Notes: a model not told the origin generated them from the sequence alone. A stretch of 64,000 nucleotides of DNA from Flavobacteria bacterium GWA2_35_26 (GCA_001800905.1 MGWH01000003.1:1-64000); one strand, 5' to 3'. Positions 53,116 to 62,333 are shown, counted from the stretch's first letter. Numbers and translations are program-made.

Positions 53116-53730
53116 ATGCATATAGCAGTAGCAGGAAACATAGGTTCGGGGAAAACCACCTTGACCAATTTATTAGCCAAACATTTCAAATGGGAACCCC
53201 ATTTTGAAGACGTAGTTGACAATCCGTATTTGGATGATTTCTATCACCAAATGGAACGTTGGTCGTTCAACTTACAAATTTACTTCTTAAATAGTCGATT
53301 TCGTCAGGTAATGCAAATTCGCGAAAGCGGCAAAAGAATCATTCAAGACAGAACGATTTACGAAGATGCGCACATTTTTGCTCCTAACTTACATGCAATG
53401 GGCTTGATGACCAATCGTGATTTCCAAAATTACTCTTCTCTTTTTGAGTTGATGGAATCTTTGGTAAAAGCACCTGATTTATTGATTTACTTGCGTAGTT
53501 CAATTCCGAATTTAGTAGGTCAAATTCACAAACGTGGTCGTGAATATGAAAATTCTATTTCTATTGACTATTTAAGTCGTTTGAATGAACGTTATGAAGC
53601 TTGGATTCATACCTATGACAGAGGTAAATTATTGATCATAGATGTAGATAACATTAATTTTGTTGACAATCCAGAAGATTTAGGAAATATCATCAACCGT
53701 ATTGATGCTGAAATCAACGGTTTGTTTTAA
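53116..53730 (+). CDS. Deoxynucleoside kinase
   Basis: A 204-residue kinase of the deoxyadenosine/deoxyguanosine kinase family. The P-loop is AVAGNIGSGKTTLTNLLA (about residues 4-21). The substrate-binding DRTIYEDAHIFA and the lid segment RGREYENSISIDYLSRLNERYEAW are as in dGK/dAK enzymes. Length is normal. It phosphorylates salvaged deoxynucleosides. It is alone on the plus strand between two minus-strand units and ends in a strong terminator. Confidence 0.92.
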   Translation: MHIAVAGNIGSGKTTLTNLLAKHFKWEPHFEDVVDNPYLDDFYHQMERWSFNLQIYFLNSRFRQVMQIRESGKRIIQDRTIYEDAHIFAPNLHAMGLMTNRDFQNYSSLFELMESLVKAPDLLIYLRSSIPNLVGQIHKRGREYENSISIDYLSRLNERYEAWIHTYDRGKLLIIDVDNINFVDNPEDLGNIINRIDAEINGLF

Positions 53731-53756
53731 TCCTAAAGCCAACTTTATATTCATAA

Positions 53757-53786
53757 AAAAATGCCTCAATTTCTTGAGGCATTTTT
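53757..53786. terminator. Bidirectional terminator between dNK and hppA
   Basis: ATGCCTCAA (53761-53769), loop TTTC, TTGAGGCAT (53774-53782), with A and T runs on the two sides. Confidence 0.9.
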
Positions 53787-53805
53787 ATTTGTATTAATAT
53801 GAAAA

Positions 53806-56361
53806 CTAGTGTATAGCTTCTACTTTGGCTTTTACTTCAGCTTCAGTTCCTTCAAAAACTTGAACCGTTTCTTTTCCATTTTCAGAAATAGTTACCGTAG
53901 CTTTTGCTTTTCCATTATCATTGGTCATTTGAACATTGACTTGCTTTTTAGCTTCGCCTTTTTTAGCACAACATGCTTTTTCTTCTTTAGCGATGTATTT
54001 GCCATTCGCATCATAATGAGATAAACACATTTCTTTTTGCCCTGGAGTACATTTTAGACTGTCGCACATTTTTGCACATTCGTCTTTAGTCATAGTAGCA
54101 CATTTGCTCATATCACAATTACCCATCATACCCGCCTCAGAAGAAGATTTCATTTCAACATTACAAGTCATTTCTTTTTGAGTAGTACTTCCTTCTCCTA
54201 AGATAGGCGCAATTACCAATCCAATCAAACAGGTTAATTTAATTAAGATGTTCATAGAAGGTCCAGAAGTATCTTTAAACGGATCTCCAACTGTATCTCC
54301 GGTTACCGCAGCTTTGTGGGCATCAGAACCTTTGTACGTCATTTCACCATTAATTTCAACACCTGCTTCGAATGATTTTTTTGCATTGTCCCAAGCGCCA
54401 CCGGCATTGTTTTGGAACACTGCCCAAAGCACACCTGAAACCGTTACACCTGCCATATAACCTCCTAACATTTCTGCGATTAATTGGTTATTGTCACCGT
54501 AAACTAATTTACCTAAAAGAACAATTGCAATAGGAAAACCAATCGTTAAAATTCCTGGCAACATCATTTCTCGTAATGCCGCTTTAGTCGAAATTTCAAC
54601 ACATTTACCATATTCTGGTTTACCAGTTCCTTCCATGATTCCTGGAATTTCCTTGAACTGACGACGCACTTCATATACCATATCCATCGCTGCTTTACCA
54701 ACAGAGTTCATTGCCAAAGCAGAGAATACAACTGGAATCATACCACCCACAAATAACATCGCTAAAACAGGTGCTTTGAAAATATTAATTCCGTCAATTC
54801 CTGTAAAGGTTACATAAGCAGCAAATAAAGCCAATGAAGTTAATGCTGCCGAAGCAATTGCAAATCCTTTTCCTGTAGCAGCTGTAGTATTACCTACAGA
54901 ATCCAAGATATCCGTACGAGTACGTACTTCTTTTGGCAATTCACTCATTTCAGCAATACCTCCTGCGTTGTCCGAAATAGGTCCGAAAGCATCAATCGCT
55001 AATTGCATAGCTGTTGTAGCCATCATAGCCGAAGCCGCTAAAGCTACTCCGTAGAAACCTGCAAAAGCATACGAAGACCAAATTGCAGCAGCAAACAAAA
55101 TTACAGTTGGGAAGGTAGAAATCATTCCCGTAGCCAAACCTGCAATTACGTTAGTTCCAGCTCCTGTCGATGATTTTTGAACAATTGCCAATACTGGTTT
55201 TGTCCCTAATCCGGTATAATATTCGGTTACAGATGAAATAGCTCCACCCACAATCAAACCTACAATAGTAGCATAGAAAACACGCATAGACGAAATGTCT
55301 TTCAATCCTTCACCGTAGAATTCCATTTTCATTGTTGCAGGCAACATATATTGTACTAAGAAATAACAAGCTACCAAAGTCAATGCAATAGAAACCCAGT
55401 TTCCAATATTCAACGCTTTTTGTACTTGTGCTTCTTTAGCATCATCACTAGAAATTTTCACTAACATCGTTCCGATAATTGAGAACAAAATTCCGAAACC
55501 AGCTATAGCCATTGGTAATAAAATTGGTCCGATTCCGCCAAAAGCATCTTCGATTTTACCACCCATATCTTTAATCACATAATTTCCAAGAACCATAGCC
55601 GCTAATACGGTTGCCACATACGAACCAAATAAATCGGCTCCCATTCCGGCAACGTCACCCACATTATCCCCTACGTTATCAGCAATTGTAGCTGGGTTAC
55701 GCGGATCATCTTCTGGAATACCTGCTTCTACTTTACCCACTAAATCAGCTCCTACATCGGCTGCTTTGGTATAAATACCTCCACCCACACGTGCAAACAA
55801 AGCAATTGACTCAGCACCTAATGAGAATCCAGCTAATGTTTCTAATACTTTGGTCATGTCTTCTGACGAAGTCCAAGCACCATTCATAAAAATTTGGAAG
55901 AAAATAATAAAGAAACCTGTCAATCCTAAAACAGCCAAACCAGCAACTCCTAATCCCATTACGGTTCCACCACCGAAAGAAACTTTCAAGGCTTGAGGTA
56001 AACTAGTACGAGCAGCTTGTGTAGTTCTAACATTAGTTTTAGTGGCAATTTTCATTCCCATATTTCCTGCTAAAGCAGAAAAGAAAGCACCAAAAACAAA
56101 GGCTACTACTATTAATATATGTGTGGTAGGAACTATAAATGAAATCCCCGCTAATACAGCACTTGCACCAATCACGAAGAATGTCAATAATCGATATTCT
56201 GCTTTAAGGAAAGCTAATGCACCTTCGTAAATATAATCTGAAATCTCTTTCATCTTACCATCTCCAGCGTCTTGTTTTAGCACCCAAGCTCTTTTAACCG
56301 CCATGAACAAAAGTCCAATAATCGCCATTACTATTGGCAAATAAATCATAAATGCATTCAT
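53806..56361 (-). CDS. hppA: Membrane-bound ion-pumping pyrophosphatase with Cys-rich C-terminal extension
   Basis: An 851-residue membrane pyrophosphatase that couples PPi hydrolysis to H+ or Na+ export. The core (about 1-725) has some 16 membrane segments, the catalytic DVGADLVGKVE and NPATIADNVGDNVGD, and the C-terminal acidic motif DTVGDPFKDTSGPS. GNTTAATGKG has Ala where K+-independent enzymes have Lys, pointing to the K+-dependent subfamily. Residues about 727-851 are an added tail with nine cysteines followed by a strand-rich end. In this family both termini face outside, so the tail should be periplasmic. The start at 56361 begins the first membrane helix. Confidence 0.93.
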   Translation of the reverse strand: MNAFMIYLPIVMAIIGLLFMAVKRAWVLKQDAGDGKMKEISDYIYEGALAFLKAEYRLLTFFVIGASAVLAGISFIVPTTHILIVVAFVFGAFFSALAGNMGMKIATKTNVRTTQAARTSLPQALKVSFGGGTVMGLGVAGLAVLGLTGFFIIFFQIFMNGAWTSSEDMTKVLETLAGFSLGAESIALFARVGGGIYTKAADVGADLVGKVEAGIPEDDPRNPATIADNVGDNVGDVAGMGADLFGSYVATVLAAMVLGNYVIKDMGGKIEDAFGGIGPILLPMAIAGFGILFSIIGTMLVKISSDDAKEAQVQKALNIGNWVSIALTLVACYFLVQYMLPATMKMEFYGEGLKDISSMRVFYATIVGLIVGGAISSVTEYYTGLGTKPVLAIVQKSSTGAGTNVIAGLATGMISTFPTVILFAAAIWSSYAFAGFYGVALAASAMMATTAMQLAIDAFGPISDNAGGIAEMSELPKEVRTRTDILDSVGNTTAATGKGFAIASAALTSLALFAAYVTFTGIDGINIFKAPVLAMLFVGGMIPVVFSALAMNSVGKAAMDMVYEVRRQFKEIPGIMEGTGKPEYGKCVEISTKAALREMMLPGILTIGFPIAIVLLGKLVYGDNNQLIAEMLGGYMAGVTVSGVLWAVFQNNAGGAWDNAKKSFEAGVEINGEMTYKGSDAHKAAVTGDTVGDPFKDTSGPSMNILIKLTCLIGLVIAPILGEGSTTQKEMTCNVEMKSSSEAGMMGNCDMSKCATMTKDECAKMCDSLKCTPGQKEMCLSHYDANGKYIAKEEKACCAKKGEAKKQVNVQMTNDNGKAKATVTISENGKETVQVFEGTEAEVKAKVEAIH

Positions 56362-56415
56362 AAAAAATAATTTTGGTTTTAATTAATAATTCATTGATAA
56401 CGAACGAATTTAAAC

Positions 56416-56452
56416 AAAAAAGCAATACTCTTTACAGAATATTGCTTTTTTT
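56416..56452 (-). terminator. Terminator of ppa
   Basis: AGCAATA with TATTGCT (56421-56446), an inner TCT/AGA pair, and a T run on the minus strand, 20 bp after the ppa stop. Confidence 0.85.
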
Positions 56453-56471
56453 ATAAGAATTACTAAAAAAA

Positions 56472-57002
56472 TTATTTAATGCTAAATAAGTTTTTTGGTT
56501 TGTTTTCAATTGCTTCGAAACGTTCTGTACACTCTTTAATAATAGCATACGCTTCGTTTACATCTCCCCAACCTTCTACATCCACTTGTTTATTTTCTAA
56601 ATCTTTGTATACTTGGAAAAAATGTTCAATTTCTTTAATTAAGTGCGGATTTACATCACTTAAATCATTTAATGAATTCCAAATTGGATCAGAAACCGGA
56701 ACGCAAATTACTTTCTCGTCTGGTCCTTTATCATCTGCCATATGGAAAACACCAATTGGTTTTACTTCCATTACACAACCAGGGAAAGTAGGCTCGTTAA
56801 TCAATACCAAAACGTCTAATGGGTCACCATCTAATGCTAATGTTTCAGGAATGAAACCATAATCAGCTGGGTACATCATAGAAGAGAATAACATTCTGTC
56901 AAAACGCATTCTTCTAATTTTAAAATCGTATTCGTATTTGTTTCTACTTCCTCTTGGTATTTCGATTAAGACATCGAACGTTTTTAATTTGTCTGCAGTC
57001 AT
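56472..57002 (-). CDS. ppa: Soluble inorganic pyrophosphatase
   Basis: A 176-residue family I pyrophosphatase. The catalytic acidic cluster is DGDPLDVLVLI (about residues 65-75), with EIPRGSRNKYEYD at the N-terminus and KVICVPVSDP in the middle. Length is usual. A TACTTTTG box lies on the minus strand at 57038-57045. The next gene is the membrane pyrophosphatase, so the cell can either discard or harvest PPi energy; a terminator between them suggests separate expression. Confidence 0.95.
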   Translation of the reverse strand: MTADKLKTFDVLIEIPRGSRNKYEYDFKIRRMRFDRMLFSSMMYPADYGFIPETLALDGDPLDVLVLINEPTFPGCVMEVKPIGVFHMADDKGPDEKVICVPVSDPIWNSLNDLSDVNPHLIKEIEHFFQVYKDLENKQVDVEGWGDVNEAYAIIKECTERFEAIENKPKNLFSIK

Positions 57003-57117
57003 TGTATTTGTTGTATTTTTCTTTTTTTAATTTGGTGCAAAAGTAAGGAAACATAGCGTTTTTACAATACAACTAAGGGATAAAAAAAACGTTTTTTTAA
57101 CATCAATCTGCCAATAC

Positions 57118-57714
57118 TTAAATTTTGCCTCTTTTTTTGAGGTAATAATGCCAAATGATAAAGGAAGCAAGTGTTCGAAACGGTTTCCAATTGGAAGAAA
57201 TAGCAAGCATTTCTTCTTCCGATTGACAATTATACAACTCCATTAAAGTATTTTTAATTGCTATATCGCCAAGAGGGATTATATCTTGTGATTGCATACA
57301 AAACATCAAATAAACATCTATACTCCAATTCCCAACTCCTTTGATTTGAATTAATTCATTTCGAATCTGTTGTTCTGTTTTCATTGGAAGTGAAGAGAAG
57401 CTTAATTCCTTTCTTATAACCCTTTGGGCTACATCTTTTAAGTAGATGGTTTTTTGTCTGGATATGCCACAGCTTCTTAAATCTTCATCGGTGGCATTAT
57501 GTATAGTAAAAGGATCTACTTTGCCAACCAAATTCACTAGCTTATCATAGGCTGCTTTGGCAGAGGCTATAGAAACTTGTTGTTCCAAAATAATGTGACA
57601 CATGGAAGCAAATCCTTCCTTTCTTTTTTGAATAATTGGAAGACCAAATTCAGAAATAATCCCTTTAAGAACCTCATCTTTTTGAGTTAATACAACTAGA
57701 GCTTCATCCATCAT
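57118..57714 (-). CDS. DNA-3-methyladenine glycosylase II-like HhH-GPD protein
   Basis: A 198-residue HhH-GPD base-excision glycosylase (AlkA-like core). The helix-hairpin-helix is LIQIKGVGNWSIDVYLMF (about 120-137) and the catalytic aspartate is in DIIPLGDIAIKN. No iron-sulfur cysteine cluster follows. It lacks the N-terminal AlkA domain, as in the short bacterial and archaeal versions. It removes alkylated bases such as 3-methyladenine. It starts 36 bp after the DUF5686 gene on the same strand and may be co-transcribed. Confidence 0.88.
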   Translation of the reverse strand: MMDEALVVLTQKDEVLKGIISEFGLPIIQKRKEGFASMCHIILEQQVSIASAKAAYDKLVNLVGKVDPFTIHNATDEDLRSCGISRQKTIYLKDVAQRVIRKELSFSSLPMKTEQQIRNELIQIKGVGNWSIDVYLMFCMQSQDIIPLGDIAIKNTLMELYNCQSEEEMLAISSNWKPFRTLASFIIWHYYLKKRGKI

Positions 57715-57749
57715 TTTGACCTTTACAATTTATTTCAACTTTACCCGTC

Positions 57750-60239
57750 TTAAAAATGAAATCCAAAAGCCCCTTTAATAGCAAACTTAGTCGCGTCTGG
57801 TACATTCAAGTAATTACCTCTCCATGAAAAATCAATACGAAACACTTTAAATATATTACCAATGCCGGCGCTGTATTCCCAATATCCATTTTCGGGAGCA
57901 TTGTAGGCTAGTCCCGAAGCATTGATTCCTCTATTGGCATTTGAGATCGATCCATACACCCCTCTAATTCCAATAATTTCGCGCCAATTTAATTTTCGCA
58001 TAAAAGGGATGCGAGAAAAAATACGCCCGTTAAAATTATGATCCCATTTCAAAGTGAGGTATTGATCGCTGATGAATTCATAAAAATTCAAATTACTAAA
58101 CGTATTTTCAATCGTGAAATAGGTTTGGTTACCTGGAATCACGCTCATTAAACCTAATGGAATAGTTCCGAAGGTTTTACCTAATTCCATGGTAATATTG
58201 GTTCGCCCCAAAGGGCCAATAATAATGGGTTGCTTGTAATACAACTGCAATTTTTCATATTTAAAATCGCTATTTAAAACGCCTTTAAAACCATGACTGT
58301 AGTTGATAAAAAAGCGGCTGTAGGGATTGTCCACCACACCTCGCTCTACTCCGTAACCAATGGTTCTTCGATTGGGCATGAACTCTATTTGGATATTCGC
58401 TTCGGATTGTTTTACTTCACTTTGAGTAGTAGTTCTAGAAAGATCAGTGAAATAATCCAAACTGAAAGTGGGAGAAGCAGATACCAAAGTTCGGTGTGAA
58501 ATTCCTAATTGAAAAATCAAATTCTTTACGGGTTCTATTTCAACCGCTAAATTGGACAAATTAATATTCGTTAATTTTCCATTACTACCGGTGGTAAATA
58601 AAGCGGAGGAAGCAAAACTTCGTCCCATTACATCGTTAGTGGTAGTTAAGCTCGCCCCTATTTGCTCAATATCGCGTCGATTCCCTCCGGAGATAATGAT
58701 TCTATTTTTCTTGTCCACCATCCATTTTCCAGAAAGACCGTATTTGAATTTTTGATCATCAGATCCATAGGCTGTAAAAGCCTGTATTCGCCAAGGGTCA
58801 TTGGGTCCAAAATAAGTCCGGCCTCCAACACGTAAGCGAACACCTTCTACTTCATTAAAACCAAAAGATGAAAAAATCGGTCCGTAATCAAAATTCTTAA
58901 ACTCGACATAGCCACTGCCCAAAATGGAAACCAAACTGTACATCTGTTTGAACTTTTTGACCGTTTGTAGGGTATCGAGCATTTTATAAACTCCTGCTTC
59001 GTCTTTGTTTAATTTTTCAAAACGGTTTTCTTGCCAATATTCGTCTGATTTTTGATAGACTTCATTGTCAATAAAATTGACTTCTTCTTTATAAAAAGCA
59101 AGTGGTTTGACTTTATTGAATTCATGATTTCGATACAAAGTCGTACGTTTTCCATAAATACCTTTAGAATCTTCTTTTTTATTTAAGGCAAAGTCCGACA
59201 TCATATAATCTCGAGTCAACAAGAAAACAGAATCATTCATCACTTCAAATTCTTGCTCAATATAAATGTCTTTAATCCAGTTGATGTTGGCGCTTTTGGT
59301 TACCGCCATATTGATTTTCTTAATGGCAAATGTGGTGTCGTTTACCCAAAAATCGCCTTTAAAAGTCAACTCGTTTTTACGTCTTGGGTAAAACAAAATG
59401 TTGTAGCATTTTTTGTTGTCAATATAGGCGCTGTCTCTTAATACATAATTATAGACATCCACACCCGTTCGAGACAAAGGACTAGTAAAACTCTTGTCAA
59501 AAAAGGTCAAGTGATTGTTGTAAATGGAGTAATCGCTATACAAGTCTTTTAGGAAAGACAAAATCTGTTGATTCCCTTCAAAGCCAGATGTTTTATTCGC
59601 TTTCAGTTTTTCTTTGACTTTTTTCTGGCGATTATCACCATAGACATCCGATAACGATTCGTTGATAAAAATTGGTAAATACGTTTTTCCTGTCACTTTA
59701 GAAGTGTCGACATGTTTGAAAACAAACTCCATTCCTTTGAACACTTTGTTTTTCATAAAAGCGCTATCGATAGTATTCATATCAAATTCGACCTTTTCGT
59801 ATTTTTCCATTTGGTATTGGTCAAACTGATATAAGCCGTTTTTACGCTTTCGTTCCCAAATTTTTCTAAGAATATCCAATGCCGGATTGTTTTTTTTGGA
59901 AGTTTTTCCAGCAAAAACAACTACCTCATTTAAGGATTCTGCTTCGTTTAATTTTACCTTGAAATTATATACAACGGCTTCTTCCAAATAGATTTCTCTT
60001 TCCGAAAACCCTGCAGAAGAAACTACTAAAACCGAATGTTTTTGCGGAGATTCAATATAAAATCGACCATCCTCATTGGCTACAACTCCAATGTTCGTTT
60101 TTTTAAACACAATAGTAGCAAAAGGAATGGGTTGATTTGTTTTATCTACAACTATGCCACTCACTTTGGTTTGAGCCAAAAGCAACTGAGCTGTCATCAA
60201 TAAAACAACAAAAAAAAGTTTGGGAAATTTTGATTTCAT
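57750..60239 (-). CDS. DUF5686 outer-membrane protein with carboxypeptidase-regulatory-like domain
   Basis: An 829-residue protein with a signal peptide (ending LLLAQ, about residue 22), then a CarboxypepD_reg-like domain (about 25-105, TKVSGIVVDKTNQPIPFATIVF). A DUF5686 region follows, whose second half is rich in beta-strands and ends in an aromatic strand (FAIKGAFGFHF) as in outer-membrane barrels. It is widespread in Bacteroidota with no known activity. Its start lies just after a hairpin that is both the pdhB terminator and the start region of a predicted promoter. Confidence 0.85.
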   Translation of the reverse strand: MKSKFPKLFFVVLLMTAQLLLAQTKVSGIVVDKTNQPIPFATIVFKKTNIGVVANEDGRFYIESPQKHSVLVVSSAGFSEREIYLEEAVVYNFKVKLNEAESLNEVVVFAGKTSKKNNPALDILRKIWERKRKNGLYQFDQYQMEKYEKVEFDMNTIDSAFMKNKVFKGMEFVFKHVDTSKVTGKTYLPIFINESLSDVYGDNRQKKVKEKLKANKTSGFEGNQQILSFLKDLYSDYSIYNNHLTFFDKSFTSPLSRTGVDVYNYVLRDSAYIDNKKCYNILFYPRRKNELTFKGDFWVNDTTFAIKKINMAVTKSANINWIKDIYIEQEFEVMNDSVFLLTRDYMMSDFALNKKEDSKGIYGKRTTLYRNHEFNKVKPLAFYKEEVNFIDNEVYQKSDEYWQENRFEKLNKDEAGVYKMLDTLQTVKKFKQMYSLVSILGSGYVEFKNFDYGPIFSSFGFNEVEGVRLRVGGRTYFGPNDPWRIQAFTAYGSDDQKFKYGLSGKWMVDKKNRIIISGGNRRDIEQIGASLTTTNDVMGRSFASSALFTTGSNGKLTNINLSNLAVEIEPVKNLIFQLGISHRTLVSASPTFSLDYFTDLSRTTTQSEVKQSEANIQIEFMPNRRTIGYGVERGVVDNPYSRFFINYSHGFKGVLNSDFKYEKLQLYYKQPIIIGPLGRTNITMELGKTFGTIPLGLMSVIPGNQTYFTIENTFSNLNFYEFISDQYLTLKWDHNFNGRIFSRIPFMRKLNWREIIGIRGVYGSISNANRGINASGLAYNAPENGYWEYSAGIGNIFKVFRIDFSWRGNYLNVPDATKFAIKGAFGFHF

Positions 60240-60244
60240 AAGCT

Positions 60245-60281
60245 AAAAAAAATCTTCATCAAATAGTATTTGATGAAGATT
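60245..60281 (-). terminator. Terminator of pdhB, overlapping the next promoter
   Basis: AATCTTCATCAAA (60251-60263), loop, TTTGATGAAGATT (60269-60281), 13 bp stem, T run on the minus strand, ending six bases before the DUF5686 start. A TACCTTTG box (60282-60289) abuts the 5' arm. Confidence 0.85.
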
Positions 60282-60289
60282 CAAAGGTA
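60282..60289 (-). promoter_or_regulatory. Predicted -7 box of the DUF5686 gene
   Basis: TACCTTTG on the minus strand directly before the pdhB terminator hairpin. Transcripts from it would begin within the 5' arm and so would not fold the full terminator. Confidence 0.5.
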
Positions 60290-60329
60290 ATCAATATCTT
60301 AATTGTGTTTAAACAATTAACATTTTGAA

Positions 60330-61307
60330 TTATTTATTCAATACTTTTTTAACGGCTTTAATTACGTCTTCTGAATTAGGTAACCATTCTTTCAATAATA
60401 CTGGAGAGTATGGCGCTGGTGTATCAGCAGTTGTAATACGTTGGATAGGAGCATCTAAATAATCGAAAGCACGCTCTTGAACAATATAAGTGATTTCTGA
60501 AGCAACACTTGCAAAAGGCCAAGCTTCCTCAAGTACTACCAATCTATTGGTTTTTCTAACCGAAGTTAAAATCGCATCGTAATCCATTGGACGTACTGTT
60601 CTCAAATCGATAATTTCACAAGAGATACCTTCTTTGGCTAATTCATCAGCAGCAATAATAGCCTCTTTGATAATTTTCCCAAAAGAAACGATCGTTACAT
60701 CAGTTCCTTCACGTTTGATATCCGCAACACCTAGTGGAATGGTATATTCTCCATCAGGCACTTCTCCTTTGTCACCATACATTTGCTCTGATTCCATGAA
60801 AATCACAGGATCGTTATCACGAATGGCAGCTTTCAACAAACCTTTGGCATCATAAGGTGTAGATGGAACTACAACTTTAAGACCTGGTGTGTTAGCAAAC
60901 CAGTTTTCTAAAGCTTGTGAGTGGGTGGCTCCTAATTGTCCTGCAGAAGCAGTTGGTCCTCTAAAAACAATCGGCACATTGAATTGACCTCCTGTCATTT
61001 GACGCATTTTAGCAGCATTATTTATAATTTGATCAATTCCTACCAAACAGAAATTGAACGTCATGTATTCTACAATTGGACGACATCCATTCATTGCTGA
61101 ACCTACTGCAATTCCAGTAAAACCAAGTTCGGCAATAGGTGTGTCGATTACTCTTTTCTCACCAAATTCGGCAAGCATTCCTTTAGAAGCTTTATAAGCA
61201 CCATTATATTCAGCAACCTCTTCACCCATTAAGTAAATGGATTCATCGCGACGCATTTCTTCACTCATCGCTTCGCAAATGGCCTCTCTAAATTGTATCG
61301 TTCTCAT
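60330..61307 (-). CDS. pdhB: Pyruvate dehydrogenase E1 component, beta subunit
   Basis: A 325-residue beta subunit of the thiamine-dependent E1. MGEEVAEYNGAYKASKGMLAEFG, DTPIAELGFTGIAVG and EYMTFNFCLVGIDQIINNAAK are family segments, and the C-terminal half has the transketolase-C domain (VTIVSFGKIIKEA, LRTVRPMD). It acts with an alpha subunit not encoded beside it. The close relatives in branched-chain or acetoin dehydrogenases are alternatives; the fit to PDH is best. A TATTTTTG box is at 61340-61347 on the minus strand. Confidence 0.92.
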   Translation of the reverse strand: MRTIQFREAICEAMSEEMRRDESIYLMGEEVAEYNGAYKASKGMLAEFGEKRVIDTPIAELGFTGIAVGSAMNGCRPIVEYMTFNFCLVGIDQIINNAAKMRQMTGGQFNVPIVFRGPTASAGQLGATHSQALENWFANTPGLKVVVPSTPYDAKGLLKAAIRDNDPVIFMESEQMYGDKGEVPDGEYTIPLGVADIKREGTDVTIVSFGKIIKEAIIAADELAKEGISCEIIDLRTVRPMDYDAILTSVRKTNRLVVLEEAWPFASVASEITYIVQERAFDYLDAPIQRITTADTPAPYSPVLLKEWLPNSEDVIKAVKKVLNK

Positions 61308-61400
61308 AGTTGTATGTTGTAAGTGTATTTTTCGAAACGCAAAAATAAATATTTTAAATTACTTAAAAGCATAAAATCGACTAAAATAATTAGGAGCATT

Positions 61401-61470
61401 TTCCGGCTATTCGCTATATCTTCCTCTGGCTGAAGACGCCACAGGAAGGATGCCGCTGCTATCCGGGCTA
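61401..61470. repeat. Structured intergenic repeat, copy D
   Basis: On the minus strand it starts TAGCCCGGATAGCAGCGGC, close to copy C (32762). The core hairpin is CTTCCT-C-TGGC with GCCA-C-AGGAAG (61420-61448). It differs in sequence from the copy C hairpin but occupies the same place. It lies between the divergent pdhB and etfB promoters. Confidence 0.65.
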
Positions 61471-61497
61471 AAAAACACAAAAACATTAAAAAAATAT

Positions 61498-61509
61498 TAT
61501 GCGCGCATA
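61498..61509. promoter_or_regulatory. 12 bp palindrome upstream of etfB
   Basis: TATGCGCGCATA is perfectly symmetric. It lies about 25 bp upstream of the TAAATTTG box (61535-61542) that precedes etfB. A possible operator for an unknown regulator. Confidence 0.4.
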
Positions 61510-61534
61510 GTAAATATTCCGATTTATTATTTTA

Positions 61535-61542
61535 AATTTGTG
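61535..61542 (+). promoter_or_regulatory. Predicted -7 box of etfBA
   Basis: TAAATTTG on the plus strand, about 33 bases before the etfB ATG at 61575. No -33 TTG at good spacing. Confidence 0.5.
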
Positions 61543-61574
61543 GTACATTTAAGAAATCCATAAATATACCCCCT

Positions 61575-62321
61575 ATGAAAATATTAGTTTGCATCAGCCA
61601 TGTGCCTGATACTACTTCAAAAATCAACTTCGTAAATGGTGATTCTGAATTTGATACCAACGGAGTTCAGTTTGTAATCAATCCTAATGACGAATTTGGT
61701 TTAACCCGCGCTATTTGGTTCCAAGAACAACAAGGAGCAACTGTAACTGTTGCCAATGTAGGCGGACCAGAAACGGAACCAACCCTAAGAAAAGCAATCG
61801 CCATTGGAGCTAACGAAGCCATTCGTATCAATGCGAATCCAACCGACGGTTTTTATGTTGCACAACAATTAGCCGAGGTGATCAAAACTGGAGGTTATGA
61901 TTTAATTATTGCCGGAAAAGAATCCTTGGACTACAACGGCGGAATGGTGCCTGGAATGATAGCAGGTATTTTGGGATACAATTTTGTTACTTCATGTGTA
62001 GGATTGACTGTTGATGGCGCAAATGCAACTGCAATCCGTGAAATTGATGGCGGAAAAGAAACTTTAAGTGCATCTTTACCATTGGTTATTGGTAGCCAAA
62101 AAGGATTAGTTGAAGAAAAAGACCTTCGTATTCCTAACATGAGAGGAATTATGACTGCTCGTACTAAAGTAATTAATGTGGTAGAACCAATTGCAGCGAA
62201 TGTAAATTCAAAAGCAACTCAGTTTGAAAAACCAGCTGCTAAGTCAGCCGTAAAATTGGTTGCTGCCGATAACTTAGACGAGTTAATTCAATTATTACAC
62301 AACGAAGCCAAAGTAATTTAA
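61575..62321 (+). CDS. etfB: Electron transfer flavoprotein beta subunit
   Basis: A 248-residue EtfB subunit. MKILVCISHVPDT at the start, NPNDEFGLTRAIWF, and the signature LIIAGKESLDYNGGMVPGMIAGILGY with the recognition-loop region. It binds AMP and pairs with EtfA, 12 bp downstream, to carry electrons from acyl-CoA dehydrogenases to the quinone pool. Length is usual. Confidence 0.94.
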   Translation: MKILVCISHVPDTTSKINFVNGDSEFDTNGVQFVINPNDEFGLTRAIWFQEQQGATVTVANVGGPETEPTLRKAIAIGANEAIRINANPTDGFYVAQQLAEVIKTGGYDLIIAGKESLDYNGGMVPGMIAGILGYNFVTSCVGLTVDGANATAIREIDGGKETLSASLPLVIGSQKGLVEEKDLRIPNMRGIMTARTKVINVVEPIAANVNSKATQFEKPAAKSAVKLVAADNLDELIQLLHNEAKVI

Positions 62322-62333
62322 AACCGTACCATC

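Noticed and set aside
60245..60281. A second attenuator before the DUF5686 gene
   Set aside because: No leader ORF or alternative pairing was found, and the hairpin is placed to end pdhB transcripts.
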